In this document: piece by piece, positions 45,951 through 55,916 of the stretch
Numbering within the stretch: position 1 is the first letter of the stretch
How the letters are laid out: every line of letters begins with the position of its first letter
From: Dichetophora obliterata
Taxonomy: Eukaryota > Arthropoda > Insecta > Diptera > Sciomyzidae
NCBI GenBank assembly: GCA_963920525.1
Contig: OY986436.1
Span: 90,733,861-90,797,860 of the forward strand
Length of the DNA stretch: 64,000 nt
Direction of reading: 5' to 3'
Notes under the pieces: model-generated
The model's database searches: none
What the model saw: only the letters and a program-made list of their open reading frames with translations
Told to the model about the DNA's origin: nothing
Position numbers and translations under genes: made by a program

Positions 45951-47530
45951 ATGGAATCTTCAACTGAAAGTAAAAATTACGCAAAGCGCTATAGGCAAAA
46001 ATTAAAATCAGATTCACTTAGGCTGGAGATAAGCCGTGAAAGGGCAAGAGAAAGAGCAGCGAGATATAGAAAAAAGTTGGTGCAATCAAAGGAGAATAAA
46101 ATGGACAAAGTAAAGGAAAGAATGGACAAAGTAAAGGAACAAAACCGTAAAAGGCAACAACAATTTCGTTTGAAAAAGAATAATGAAGCTAAAAATAAGG
46201 TCAGTCCGCCAGTTAATCAGCCCTACAAATGCAAACAAACTTTAGGAAAAGCAGTATGTAAAGCCAAAAGAGCTTTGCCGGTCGACCCGGAGAAAAGGGC
46301 ACATATCGTTGACATCCTTTATGGAAAATATGGTACATCATCTTCGAAACAACAGAGTGAATCGGCAACAACAGATAAAAAGCAATTTATTAAGGACTTT
46401 TATTTGCGAGATGATATAAGTATCCAAGCTCCAGGTAAAAAGGATACATTAATCGTCAATGGGGAAATAGTGCCCAAGCGTTTTATGTTACTGACTGTTT
46501 CTGAGTCGTATGAATTATACAAAACGGAGAGAAGCATTGACTATGTTGGAAAGTCGGTATTTTATGAATTGCGACCAAAATACGTACAACTATCATGCAA
46601 GATACCACATAATATGTGCGTGTGTCAGTATCACGCGATTTAGTGCCCCTAAAATATTTTTCATTAATGGATAAAAGCATGGAATGGAAACATTGGCGCA
46701 AAGTGGAAGATCGGATTGCGTTGACGCACACCGAAGGTTCTCTATCTGATCTCTTGTACGAATTAGATGCACAGTTGCCCTTTTTTAAACGCCACTTTTT
46801 TGTTAAAAGGTCCCAACAATATTATTTTGAAATGAAAAAAAGAAATATTATGGCAGAAGATTTGGTCCTGCAAATTGATTTCGCAGAGAATTACAGGTTA
46901 ATTTTTCAAAATGAGGTGCAGAGCGCACACTTCACCTACCGGCAAGTGACCATTTTTACTTGCGTCGCTTGGCTGATTGGCGGAGTAAAATCCTATGCGA
47001 TAATCAGTGACAAACTCACCCACAACAAGTTCGATGTTTGCTGCTTTTTGACAAAACTTGTGAAGATGATTAAAAAAGCGCATGGGCAATTTCAAAGTAT
47101 TTATGTTTTTTCCGATGGATGCAGCTTCCAATTTAAAAATAAGTTCATTGCTCGAAGTTTACCTGATTTTGTTTCTGAATTTGGTTGCAAGGTTTTTGAG
47201 TGGAATTATTTTGCCACTTCTCACGGCAAAGGTGCGGTTGATGGGGTAGGAGCAACCATAAAACGAAAAGTTTGGCAGATGACAAAAACCAAAAATTTAA
47301 TTTTAGAAAATGCGTTTTCATTTTATGAATGTGCTCGAAGTAACATTATTGGAGTCAATTTAATATACATTTCCTCAGAGGAAGTAGACAAGTTTTCTAC
47401 TTTGTTAACTGAAAAGTGGAAGGAGTTGCCGCAAATACGTGGTATACATCAAATTCATTTTTTGTCAAGCAGCGAAGACATGCAAATAAAAGTAGCTCGA
47501 ACTGCATTTTCAAGTAGAACTATAATATAA
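45951..47530 (+). pseudogene. DDE-like transposase with internal deletion
   Basis: The ATG at 45951 directly follows a TATGCAG acceptor-like site. The first part (to 46643) is basic, with coiled-coil-like repeats (RERARERAARYRKK; KMDKVKER twice), then a central domain ending KIPHNMCVCQYHA, a Cys/His motif. The frame then breaks. The second part (from about 46660) continues with MEWKHWRKVEDR, LQIDFAENY (acidic site 1), VFSDGCSFQFKNKF (acidic site 2), FATSHGKGAVDGVGATIKR, to TAA at 47528-47530. From memory of related arthropod proteins, 60-80 residues with several Cys normally lie between the CVC..YH motif and the MEW block; here they are missing, so an internal deletion caused the frame break. 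Confidence 0.6.
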
Positions 47531-47709
47531 AACATTTATATAATTTTTTATAACTATCTACTTTCTAATATTGTTCAAATGTCTTTTCAACAAGGGAAAT
47601 ATATCTTACGAGTTCAAATATACATATAATAGCTAAAAGTGATGTTTTATTTGCGTTAAGTTATTATTTAATAACAATCTTAACTGAAAACTTACTAGCG
47701 GAAATTTTA

Positions 47710-48095
47710 GTAACGTAACGTCAGGTAACGTCACGTCAGATACTAAGGTTAAATATAGAAAAAACGAGAAAACATTTTTAAATTTTATAACTTGGAAAAT
47801 AAACGTGTACTGATTTAAATTCATCTAAAAAAAGTTTCATACAAAAATTATTGCAAAATTCGCAGAGTTTTTCAATTTTGTCATCGAAGTCAAAAATCCA
47901 CTTCTCTTTTTTGTAACGTAACGTCAGAGCATATTTTTGCTTTTTTAGTTAAATCCTCAGGGTCAATTGTTCTCGTTTTCTTTAATGAATAAAGTGCTAC
48001 TTAAACACTACGCAAATATAAAAAAAACTTTTCAAAAATATGACTCTTTCATATTTTTTGTTTACATTTTTTCGTACAAATGTAACATCACGTCA
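47710..48095 (+). repeat. Right subterminal repeats of the ATAT element
   Basis: GTAACGTAACGTCAGGTAAC and CGTCACGTCAG at 47710-47740, GTAACGTAACGTCAG near 47913, GTAACATCACGTCA at 48082-48095. Same orientation as the left set, so direct rather than inverted. Confidence 0.6.
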
Positions 48096-48260
48096 AAATG
48101 GAAATGCCCATATGCAGACATAAGTGATGATCAATTCTGAGCAAAAAATGGATATCTGCATACTTCCAAAAATTGGCAATAAAGTAAATTCCATATCGAT
48201 TTTTACGATATTTTGAGTTAAGTCATTGTTCTTTGAGACCACAGATATATGTAAAATGAA

Positions 48261-48960
48261 CATATGTATATAAAAAGCAAATACTGTCTGTCTGTCTGTG
48301 TGAAGCCTATAGACTCCAAAACTACTGCACCGATTGATCTGAAATTTGGACAGTAGATTTGTTTTAGATAGGAGATGGTTTAAGAAGAAAAATGTTTTGC
48401 CACACCCCTTTTACCGCCCCCAAATTAATTAAAATGCTATATTTCATACGGTATGGGTCGTATAAGGCTAAAATTTAGTAATTTAGTTTGTATGGTTACT
48501 GTCGACAACTGTTCTAAAAATGAGTTTCCACACCCCTTTTTACGGCCCACAAATCAATAAAACTGCTATACTTCGTACGTTTTTTATCGTATTAGGCTTA
48601 GATTAGCTAATTTAGTTTGTATGGTTATTGTCGGTAATTGTACTCAAAATTTGTGTCCACGCCCTCTTCTACCGCCCACAAACCAATAAAAATGTTCTAT
48701 TTAATACGGTTTTGTTCGTATAAAACTTAAATTTGGTGATTTGGTTTGTACGGTTACATTCACCAACTGTACGAAAAAATTGTTTCCACGCCCCCTTTTT
48801 TGTTTAATGCACTTGTGCAAACTTTAAGCCGTGTGCGCACAAGTTTGCTCTTGCATTTGATCTTGCTTAAATTTTTCACGAATTTTTTTAGCATCAATTA
48901 CAACAGTTTGAGCTCTTGGGGTAGTCTTTTTAAAATATGACCCACTCTAGTATAGCTACA
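48261..48960 (+). mobile_element. Helentron-like non-autonomous element with 128-bp tandem units
   Basis: It opens with 'gtatataaaaagcaaatact', a (CTGT)n run, then 'agactccaaaactactgcaccgattgatctgaaatttgg', the same layout as the element at 15569. Three units of 128-129 bp start with 'ccac.ccc' at 48400, 48528 and 48657, plus a partial one at 48785. It probably ends near 48950 at 'ctctagtatagct'. No protein. Confidence 0.55.
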
Positions 48961-49149
48961 GAGCCAGTATATATTATTACTATGCAGGTTTTCGCATGCG
49001 TTACTAAGAATGCGTTGTTCTTTGAAAATCTATTTATTTTTGAAATACCATAATAAATTCGAATTATTTCTGTTATCCATTATATTTATTCCATATTGAA
49101 AATATATGTGTAAACTAAAATTGTAATTTTAAATTACTTTTAAAATATA

Positions 49150-50145
49150 CATATTAGGGCGGGTCGATTTAAAAATCGCCCATTGCTCAGTGAAAATCGT
49201 ATTCTAGGGATCAAAATAAGAAACTTTGCCCGAGGAACTATACCTCTAAAACGAATTCTAATGCTCCAACTTTTGACTTTTGTCCCGTGACCGACCGTGA
49301 GGCCCGCCATCTTGCGAACTTGGTGACCAGCAATGATGAAGTCACTCCTGAAAATTTTAAACATCAGTGCTAGTCAGTGGATAGCTCGGCGAAGCATTAC
49401 GAAATTGGGCGTTTATGCAGAAGAGAACAAAAAAAAAACCAGTGCTGACCAAAAGACATGTGCGGTTAAGGCAGGATTTTGCTGCAGCGCACGAACACTC
49501 GATAGTCGCAGGTTGGGATATGGTGAGTCTTTTAACTTACATTGTGAAACAATATTTTTTATTCGTTGTTCTTTTGAATTTTAGGTTATTTGGTCTGATG
49601 AGACTAAAATCAACCGTTTCCAATCAGATGGTCGTGCGTGGTATTGGCAAAGGACCCAAATACAACCCAATCACATCATGCAAAGCAAACAATGAAACAT
49701 GGTGGTTGGTTAATAATAGTTTGGGATTATGAGTAAGGAACAGTACCTGTCCATCCTGCAACAAAATCTACCAGGAGTAGTGGAAAATATGGGTCTTACT
49801 GCTGAAAATTATAATTAATGATCCAAAGCACACTGCACATGTTGTCAATAACTGGATACAAAAACAGAATTTTGCGAATCTGAAATGGCCTCCGCAATCT
49901 TTGGACATTAATCCAATCGAGAATTTGTGGCGTTACGTAAATACTCCGCTCAAAGGAGTAAATGAGCTGTGGCAGCGAACGAAGGATGTTTGGGAGGCTA
50001 TACCACCAGAATTTGTGAGGATTTGTATACATCCAGTATGCCCCATCGTATTCAGGAATTAAAAAAATCAAAAGGATACTGGACATGTTATTAATAATAT
50101 TTTTTGTCACGAAAATCGTTAAAAAAACATTAAATAAGAAATGAG
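49150..50145 (+). pseudogene. Tc1-like transposase relic with a 62-bp intron
   Basis: The N-terminal part near 49360-49520 includes KKKPVLTKRHVRLRQDFAA, then a GTGAGT..TTTTAG intron at 49523-49584, then VIWSDETKINRFQSDGRAW (first Asp), stops near 49690, NDPKHTAHVV (49815), WPPQSLDINPIENLW (Glu, about 49925) and ELWQRTKDVWEAIPPEF. The residue aligned with the second catalytic Asp (first D of 'QDNDPKH') is Ile here. A 'gggcgggtcgatttaaaaatcg' motif at 49157-49178 precedes it and may be a transposon terminus. Inactive. Confidence 0.65.
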
Positions 50146-51840
50146 TTCAGAACTGTAACATTTGCCATTTTTTACGTTTTTTTCTGCTAGTTTTGTCGTT
50201 GTAAGATTAACCGGTTTAGGAGCAAGAGTACAAGTGCACCAATAACATTATAAAATAAAAATAAGTAATTAGTTTTAGTTTAGAGAAGATAACGGTTGCT
50301 GAAATGAGAAGTGTTACATCATGTTACAGTTTTACTCCTCAGTGTTCATATATATATATATAAATTATATAGGTTGAAATCATTTTTAGTTTCATAATAA
50401 GGTAACATTTTTCGTTCTAGAAATCTCGTTCGCATTATTCCATCTCGCATGGCTGCCAAATGAACTTGACGAGATGACGCTGTTACTTCCTTTACACATC
50501 TCTCTACAGCTTGTGTATGACGAGGAAGATTAAATATATCGTTATGAATAACATTAGTATTATTGTCTTCTAAAAACTGCTACAGCTCATGGTCAGGTAT
50601 TTTCATTGTTAAAGGTGGCTCAGTTATAGAATATAAGCTTCAAATCGATCATATTCACATAATCTTTGACTTAAAATAAAGTTGAGGAATGACAAATTAT
50701 CTTATATCGGTCTGAGACAAAGTTCTTGCTTTCAAAATCCTAGATAAAGCCAATTTTCTGATATTTTTGTTTTCGTCGCACAACATAGCAATAATTATAT
50801 TTTCGGGATGCACAAAGTAAGCATTATTTTCAATAACTTTGTTAGAGATGTTTTGGTGCATCTTTGATTGTGGGCTTGCATTGAATTTCGAACCACATCA
50901 GAACGTATACTCGCATAATAAAATGCACAAGTACTCGAAGGTCAAAACTTGGTTTTAGAGTAGAGACATACATCCTTAAGATGTGATTTTCCAAAGTCAG
51001 CCATCGGGAATGAACTAACTTTCCAGGGCTTCTGGGAGCTAGTTTAAGTGAACAGTTATCTGTTTTGACACCATTCCAGATGTCTAAGAGGTATTTTGGG
51101 TCGCAACTTATATCATTAGTGGTAACCACTGGCATGCTCGTACATTCTACAGCATAAAAGCTAACAACAGAAACATGTTGCAGTTGCTTAAGTTTTTCCG
51201 ATCGGACCAGCGAATTCTTCTGGTTCAGTTTTTTAAATAAGTGTAATAACGGTAATTCGTTAAAGTGTAACAAGCAAATTATCCATTGTAACGGCCGTTG
51301 CAGTTTACGCTCTATTGTTCAAATAATACCAGCATTTTTTCCGGTATTTGCAGCGCATCCATCGCAGCCTACGCAGAACATATTTAAAATGTCAACATTA
51401 TTATGTTATATACTCCCATAAAGCATCACCTACAATTTCTGCAGCAGTGGATTCCGTTGTGATATGTCCCAAGTAAATGCTTCCGGGTTCTATGCTCTTC
51501 AACCTTTTTATTAACTGACCTTTTTGACCATCGTTTTCTTTGACTAAGTGTCATCTTTTCTGCAGTCGAAGTATAAAGCTTTTAATTGCATATTTGAAAA
51601 TTGTTTTTTTTTTAAATTTCCTTCGTACTCTTTTCCTTTCGCGTTAAACTTTATTTTTATAAAAAAAAAGCCCATTTTCCTCGGGTATGTTCCTGACCTA
51701 TGTCATATATAATGGCAGAGGCCAAAGCAGCGGCAGACGTTATCCCAATGCCATATCTGTCGCAAAAACTGGCAAATGTTGGGCACTTTATTCTAATTTG
51801 ACCTTTCATAGGCGTTCTCTTTGGTACCCAATCTGTATAT

Positions 51841-52004
51841 AGTAACGTATTGTCCAGCTGCTGGTCCACTCAAATGACCAGCATACGTGACTTTTTAACG
51901 TTTTGTCAGTTGGCCGTTTTTCAGCGCATCGTTCCCACGCAAGCGTCAAATGCGTAGTTGACACTTTTCGTGAGAACAATGCAGCTGCAGTATTTAATAA
52001 GAAC

Positions 52005-52016
<12 letters not shown>
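51841..52016 (+). repeat. 5' LTR of the errantivirus, first part
   Basis: Matches the 3' LTR 61783-61956 almost perfectly; I see one difference (gcg against gca near 51929). It is cut in the 'attatttattta' segment by the non-LTR element. Confidence 0.9.
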
Positions 52017-52036
<20 letters not shown>

Positions 52037-52138
52037 TAAACTATCGACAAAAATGTTTAACAGTCTATTTATTGCATCTTAAATTACACTAAAACAATAA
52101 TTATAATGGAAATATTATAAGAATATAAAATTAAGGAT

Positions 52139-53806
52139 TTATACAATACTCAATACAGTTTGGTTAAATGCCTCTCCATTTTGAGTGAAATCTATACGAG
52201 CACTTACACTGTTATAGACAGTGCACATGTTAAAAATCGGATCACTCCGGCCATAGTTAGTTCTATGGTGCGGAACGTAAAAAAAATCTCTTTGCCTAAA
52301 GTGTCTTTCCGGAGCATAAATATTGAGACGGGCGAGGATTGGCGCACAGTTAATATTATTCATTAAAAGATCACGAACAAAAGTTATAAGAAAATATTTT
52401 CTTCTAGAACTCAATGATTTAAGCCCAATAAGTGCACATCGGGAGCTATACTCTGGCATAAAATTCCAATTTAGTTTTTTCACAACAAAACGAGTAAAAC
52501 GTTTTTGGACTTTTTCCAATCTTGTACTATGCGACTCATAAAATGGGTCCCATATTACACACCCATACTCAAGTATTGATCTTATAATGGAAATGAAAAG
52601 AGTCTTTAAGGTATACGGGTCAGCAAACTCTCTAGTGTTGCGTCTAACGAATCCCATCATAGCATTAGCCCTACTAATTATGTTGTCATAATGACCTGAA
52701 AATGACATCTTTTTATCACAGAGTACACCTAGATCAGATTTAGAATCTACTCTAATCAAGGCGTTGCATAAAATTGAGTAATCAAAAAACATTGGAGACC
52801 TTATCATATAAAATGACATTATGTTGCATTTGGACAAATTTAAATTTAGTTTATTTAGCATACACCATGAGTGCAGACTATTTAAATCACTTTGTAAACT
52901 CCATTGATCACTGAGAGAGCTTACAGATTTAAAAATCTTAACATCATCAGCATACATAAGGCATTCTGAGTACTGTATAAAATTAGGAAGATCATTGATG
53001 AAAAGAATAAATAACAATGGCCCAAGGTGGCTACCCTGTGGCACACCTGAATGATTAATTATTGCTTTTGAGATCGTCTTTCCAATGCATACATTTTGGC
53101 TACGACCTAAAAGGTACTCACTAAGCCAAGACAAGAGTGAAGAATGAAAACCCATTAGACTGAGCTTATTAATTAGAATAGAGTGCTGAACTCTATCAAA
53201 TGCTTTAGCGAAATCTGTGAAAATAACGTCTATTTGTTTACCATTCTCCAATTCATTTTTTATTAAGTGAGTGAATAGAACCAGGTTTGTAGAGGTTGAT
53301 TTTCCAGAGACAAAACCATGCTGGCTTTCAGATATCGAATTTTTAATGCCTTGATAGATCTGCTTTTTCACCAAGGCTTCAAACAATTTTGGAATTGATG
53401 GTAACTTAGATATTGGTCTATAGTTTCCAATGTCTTGTCTTGATCCAGATTTATGAATAGGGACTATAATTGAAACCTTCCAAATATCCAAAAATATACC
53501 TTTCTCAAGGGACAAATTAAAAATTAGTGAAAGAGGCTGAGCAAGTGCAGCAGCACATTTTTTAAGGACTATTGGTGGGATATTATCGGGGCCAGCGCCC
53601 TTATTAATATCGAGTGACAACAACTCGTTAAAAACATCTTCTACCGAAAGAACTAAACTGCCCAAATCAGTGATTCGCTCTCCATTATATAGCGACCGAT
53701 CTTGATGTATAGGAACATTATCTAAAACAAAATTTGATTGGAAGTAGTCAGCAAACATATTACATGCATCCTCAATATTGTTTGATATTTTATCTTTAAA
53801 ATACAT
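52139..53806 (-). CDS. Non-LTR retrotransposon ORF2, reverse transcriptase part
   Basis: 555 codons. Motifs: KGAGPDNIPPIVLKKC (about residue 75), PISKLPSIPKLFE, QHGFVSGKST, FTDFAKAFDRVQH, SGVPQGSHLGPLLFILFIND, MYADDVKIFK (catalytic DD), LGVLCDKKMSF, then a C-terminal part with KVQKRFTRFVVKKL. This is a complete RT of the Jockey/CR1 type. In frame it is separated from the endonuclease ORF by a frame break at about 53815-53860. No RNase H domain was seen. The clade is uncertain. Confidence 0.85.
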   Translation of the reverse strand: MYFKDKISNNIEDACNMFADYFQSNFVLDNVPIHQDRSLYNGERITDLGSLVLSVEDVFNELLSLDINKGAGPDNIPPIVLKKCAAALAQPLSLIFNLSLEKGIFLDIWKVSIIVPIHKSGSRQDIGNYRPISKLPSIPKLFEALVKKQIYQGIKNSISESQHGFVSGKSTSTNLVLFTHLIKNELENGKQIDVIFTDFAKAFDRVQHSILINKLSLMGFHSSLLSWLSEYLLGRSQNVCIGKTISKAIINHSGVPQGSHLGPLLFILFINDLPNFIQYSECLMYADDVKIFKSVSSLSDQWSLQSDLNSLHSWCMLNKLNLNLSKCNIMSFYMIRSPMFFDYSILCNALIRVDSKSDLGVLCDKKMSFSGHYDNIISRANAMMGFVRRNTREFADPYTLKTLFISIIRSILEYGCVIWDPFYESHSTRLEKVQKRFTRFVVKKLNWNFMPEYSSRCALIGLKSLSSRRKYFLITFVRDLLMNNINCAPILARLNIYAPERHFRQRDFFYVPHHRTNYGRSDPIFNMCTVYNSVSARIDFTQNGEAFNQTVLSIV

Positions 53807-53858
53807 ATTTTTAGGAAGACCCTTAGTATTTCTCTTTTAGAAATAGAAGAAGAATTTC

Positions 53859-55130
53859 TTAGTATTTATTAAAAAATTTCCAGAAAGCTCTAGGATTGCA
53901 TTTAATATCCGATTCCAACGCCCGGACATTACTTCTATAAAGGGAGATCTTCAGAGTTTCATACTGTTTACGAGCCACAAGATAGTTTTCACGAAAAGAC
54001 ATGTTCAATTTACTCTTTTTGTATAATTTATTCATACGGTTTTTTAATTTGAAGAGATCTCTACTAAACCATTCCGGCTTGGTGTTCTTCTTAATTTTCC
54101 TTATAGGAACAAAAGTCACAAATGCTTCGTTAATAATATTAATGAAAAATTCATAATTAAATAAAAGATTTTCCCCAAAAACTGTACGCCAATCGACACT
54201 AGATAAGAAGTTAGACATGCCAACATAGTCTGCCTTATTAAAAGCAAATACAAAAGTATCCTCTTCTAGAGCAGGTATACTTAAGGTTGCCGTATCCAAC
54301 TGAATTAAAAGCGCCTTATGATGCAAAGAGTTATTTGACAAAAGGAAATCAGCTTCGTTACAATTTGCATTAAGATCACGATCAGAAAAAACTAAGTCCA
54401 AGATTTTATTTAAACTATTTTTAACTGAATTTAATTGACACAATCCCAACGAGAAGACGGAGTCTAAAAATTCTATTTCAACAATATTACTCATAGAGCT
54501 TGGAATCATACTCATAATTTCATTAGAGTATGACCAAAAAGTATTGCCCAAGTTGAAATCACCAAGAACTAATGGATAGTCATTGTCCTTAAGTCGTTCA
54601 ACTACATTAAGTATATTAATAAAATGCTTAGTATAAATTTCACTATTTGAGCATGGTGGGATATAAGATACAAAAATATAGATACTTAAAAAGGATTGTG
54701 CAGCAACCACGTCGCCGGCAACCGGACAATCAACACGTACGCATATTTGCTCCACATCACCTGATAGATGTTGTAATGATATTTCTTGACATCTAAAATG
54801 TGCACGGACGGCAATTAATACACCACCTCCACGGGTTAAGCCAGTTGTTGAGCTGCGGTCGCGTCTAAATACTTCGAATTGGTCATCAAAAAGTTCAGAT
54901 GTTATAATATTCTGATGCAACCAGGTCTCCGTTAGGGCAATGACATCATAAGAACAGTCAATCACATTTAGAGAAAATTCTGTTGATTTAGTGCGAAGTC
55001 CACCAACATTATGATAGTATACTTCTGTTTTATGTGGACGCAGTGGTGCATAATTGTATGGGATCGTCGGTATAGAAGCATTTAAAATTGCTGGTTCTGT
55101 ACCGACGGACGCTTGACGTTTTTTGGAATG
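53859..55130 (-). CDS. Non-LTR retrotransposon ORF2, endonuclease part
   Basis: APE-like (EEP) endonuclease: ALTETWLH, GGGVLIAV, LVLGDFNLGNTFW, LNKILDLVFS, and SLHHKALL, followed by the linker (PEWFSRDLFKLKNRM..FWKFFN). The frame extends upstream of 54965 past the end of ORF1, in a different phase, to about 55110-55130, giving YYHNVGGLRTK. Stop TAA at 53859-53861; the RT part follows in another frame after about 50 bp. A single frameshift in what was one ORF2 is the simplest reading. Confidence 0.8.
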   Translation of the reverse strand, partial: HSKKRQASVGTEPAILNASIPTIPYNYAPLRPHKTEVYYHNVGGLRTKSTEFSLNVIDCSYDVIALTETWLHQNIITSELFDDQFEVFRRDRSSTTGLTRGGGVLIAVRAHFRCQEISLQHLSGDVEQICVRVDCPVAGDVVAAQSFLSIYIFVSYIPPCSNSEIYTKHFINILNVVERLKDNDYPLVLGDFNLGNTFWSYSNEIMSMIPSSMSNIVEIEFLDSVFSLGLCQLNSVKNSLNKILDLVFSDRDLNANCNEADFLLSNNSLHHKALLIQLDTATLSIPALEEDTFVFAFNKADYVGMSNFLSSVDWRTVFGENLLFNYEFFINIINEAFVTFVPIRKIKKNTKPEWFSRDLFKLKNRMNKLYKKSKLNMSFRENYLVARKQYETLKISLYRSNVRALESDIKCNPRAFWKFFNKY

Positions 55131-55250
55131 TTGTTAAATGGTTTTACTCGAACTCCAGCAGGCCAAAAATTTGAGTTAAAGACTGTGTGTGCGTGAATGG
55201 CAGGAATGCCTAATTTAAAACAAACACGATTGGCATTTAGAACCTCTCTT
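55082..55250 (-). pseudogene. ORF1 C-terminal remnant of the non-LTR element
   Basis: Reads VLNANRVCFKLGIPAIHAHT and then FWPAGVRVKPFNN to TAA at 55084-55082, overlapping the start of ORF2. Everything upstream is missing because the element is 5'-truncated at the LTR junction, as expected of incomplete target-primed reverse transcription. Confidence 0.65.
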
Positions 55251-55253
55251 TTT

Positions 55254-55401
55254 TATGTATGTATGTTTAAGTTAGCTATAAGATGTTTTGAAAAATAAAG
55301 ATCATGTATGTTTAAGTTAGCTATAAGATGTTTTGAAAAATAAAGATCAGTTTAAGAACAACTCACAAACTAAACGGTTTGTTTTATTGAATTAATATAC
55401 C
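55254..55401 (+). repeat. 5' LTR of the errantivirus, second part, with 45-bp tandem duplication
   Basis: Continues the LTR after the inserted retrotransposon. 55259-55303 and 55304-55348 are identical 45-bp copies, each with an AATAAA polyadenylation signal; the 3' LTR has only one copy. It ends in TTAATATACC before the primer site, whereas the 3' LTR ends TTAATATAACT. Confidence 0.85.
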
Positions 55402-55416
55402 TGGCGACGAGGATTC
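55402..55416 (+). promoter_or_regulatory. Primer-binding site, probably tRNA-Ser
   Basis: TGGCGACGAGGATTC directly follows the 5' LTR. TGG pairs with the CCA end, and CGACGAGG would pair with a CCTCGTCG acceptor stem, which I associate with a serine tRNA. Errantiviruses commonly use tRNA-Ser. The tRNA identity is an inference. Confidence 0.65.
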
Positions 55417-55916
55417 ACAGCGAGTTTGTGAGAGTTTTTTAGTCTAATTTGACTTAATTTAAACCAAAGTCTAGGAAAGTAAAATTGTCGAAATAAAATA
55501 ATAATAACAAAATACATATGTGCTGCATTAAATAACTTAAATACAAAATATTGAATACAGTTTCGTCTATGTAATACGATGTGTGTGTTCATCACAAATT
55601 ATTTTAAAAAAAATTTAAAAACATGCTAACTATCACAACATCAACAACAACCACCTGATCGGCGGTAACGAGTTCGGCTATTGATAGGAATCAAGCGTTA
55701 TTAGAATTATACAAGCAACAACAGAGAATTTTGCATTTCAACAACAAGAAAAAAAAAGAGGGTTATTAAGTAGCAAAATATATTTTATATATTATACCTG
55801 TAAGTTCTTTATCTTATCAGAAACAGTTTTAAGAAAAAGAAAATAACAGATAAAAAAAAAATTTTAATTAAAAAATAATAACATAAGCATTATTATATCT
55901 TTATTTATATTTTAAA

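Larger units (their letters stand above)
45335..48109 (+). mobile_element. 2.78-kb DDE-like DNA transposon with ATAT target duplication
   Basis: GGGCATTTCCA (45335-45345) is inverted at 48099-48109, with ATAT on both sides (45331-45334, 48110-48113). Because ATAT is palindromic it could also be part of the terminal repeat. A two-part transposase gene (45951-47530) fills the centre. Subterminal copies of GTAACGTCACGTCA-like sequence occur on both sides of the gene (45695, 45861; 47710-47740, 47913, 48082). The superfamily is not known to me by name. Confidence 0.7.
52017..55253 (-). mobile_element. Non-LTR retrotransposon (Jockey/CR1-like), 5'-truncated, inserted in the LTR
   Basis: Minus-strand element with its 3' end at the low coordinate, finishing in a (TAAA)n tail (52008-52037, which overlaps LTR sequence). 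The 5' end at about 55253 lies inside ORF1. Order on the minus strand: ORF1 C-terminus, ORF2 endonuclease, ORF2 reverse transcriptase. The exact target duplication is hard to define because the target itself is ATTT-rich. Confidence 0.85.
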
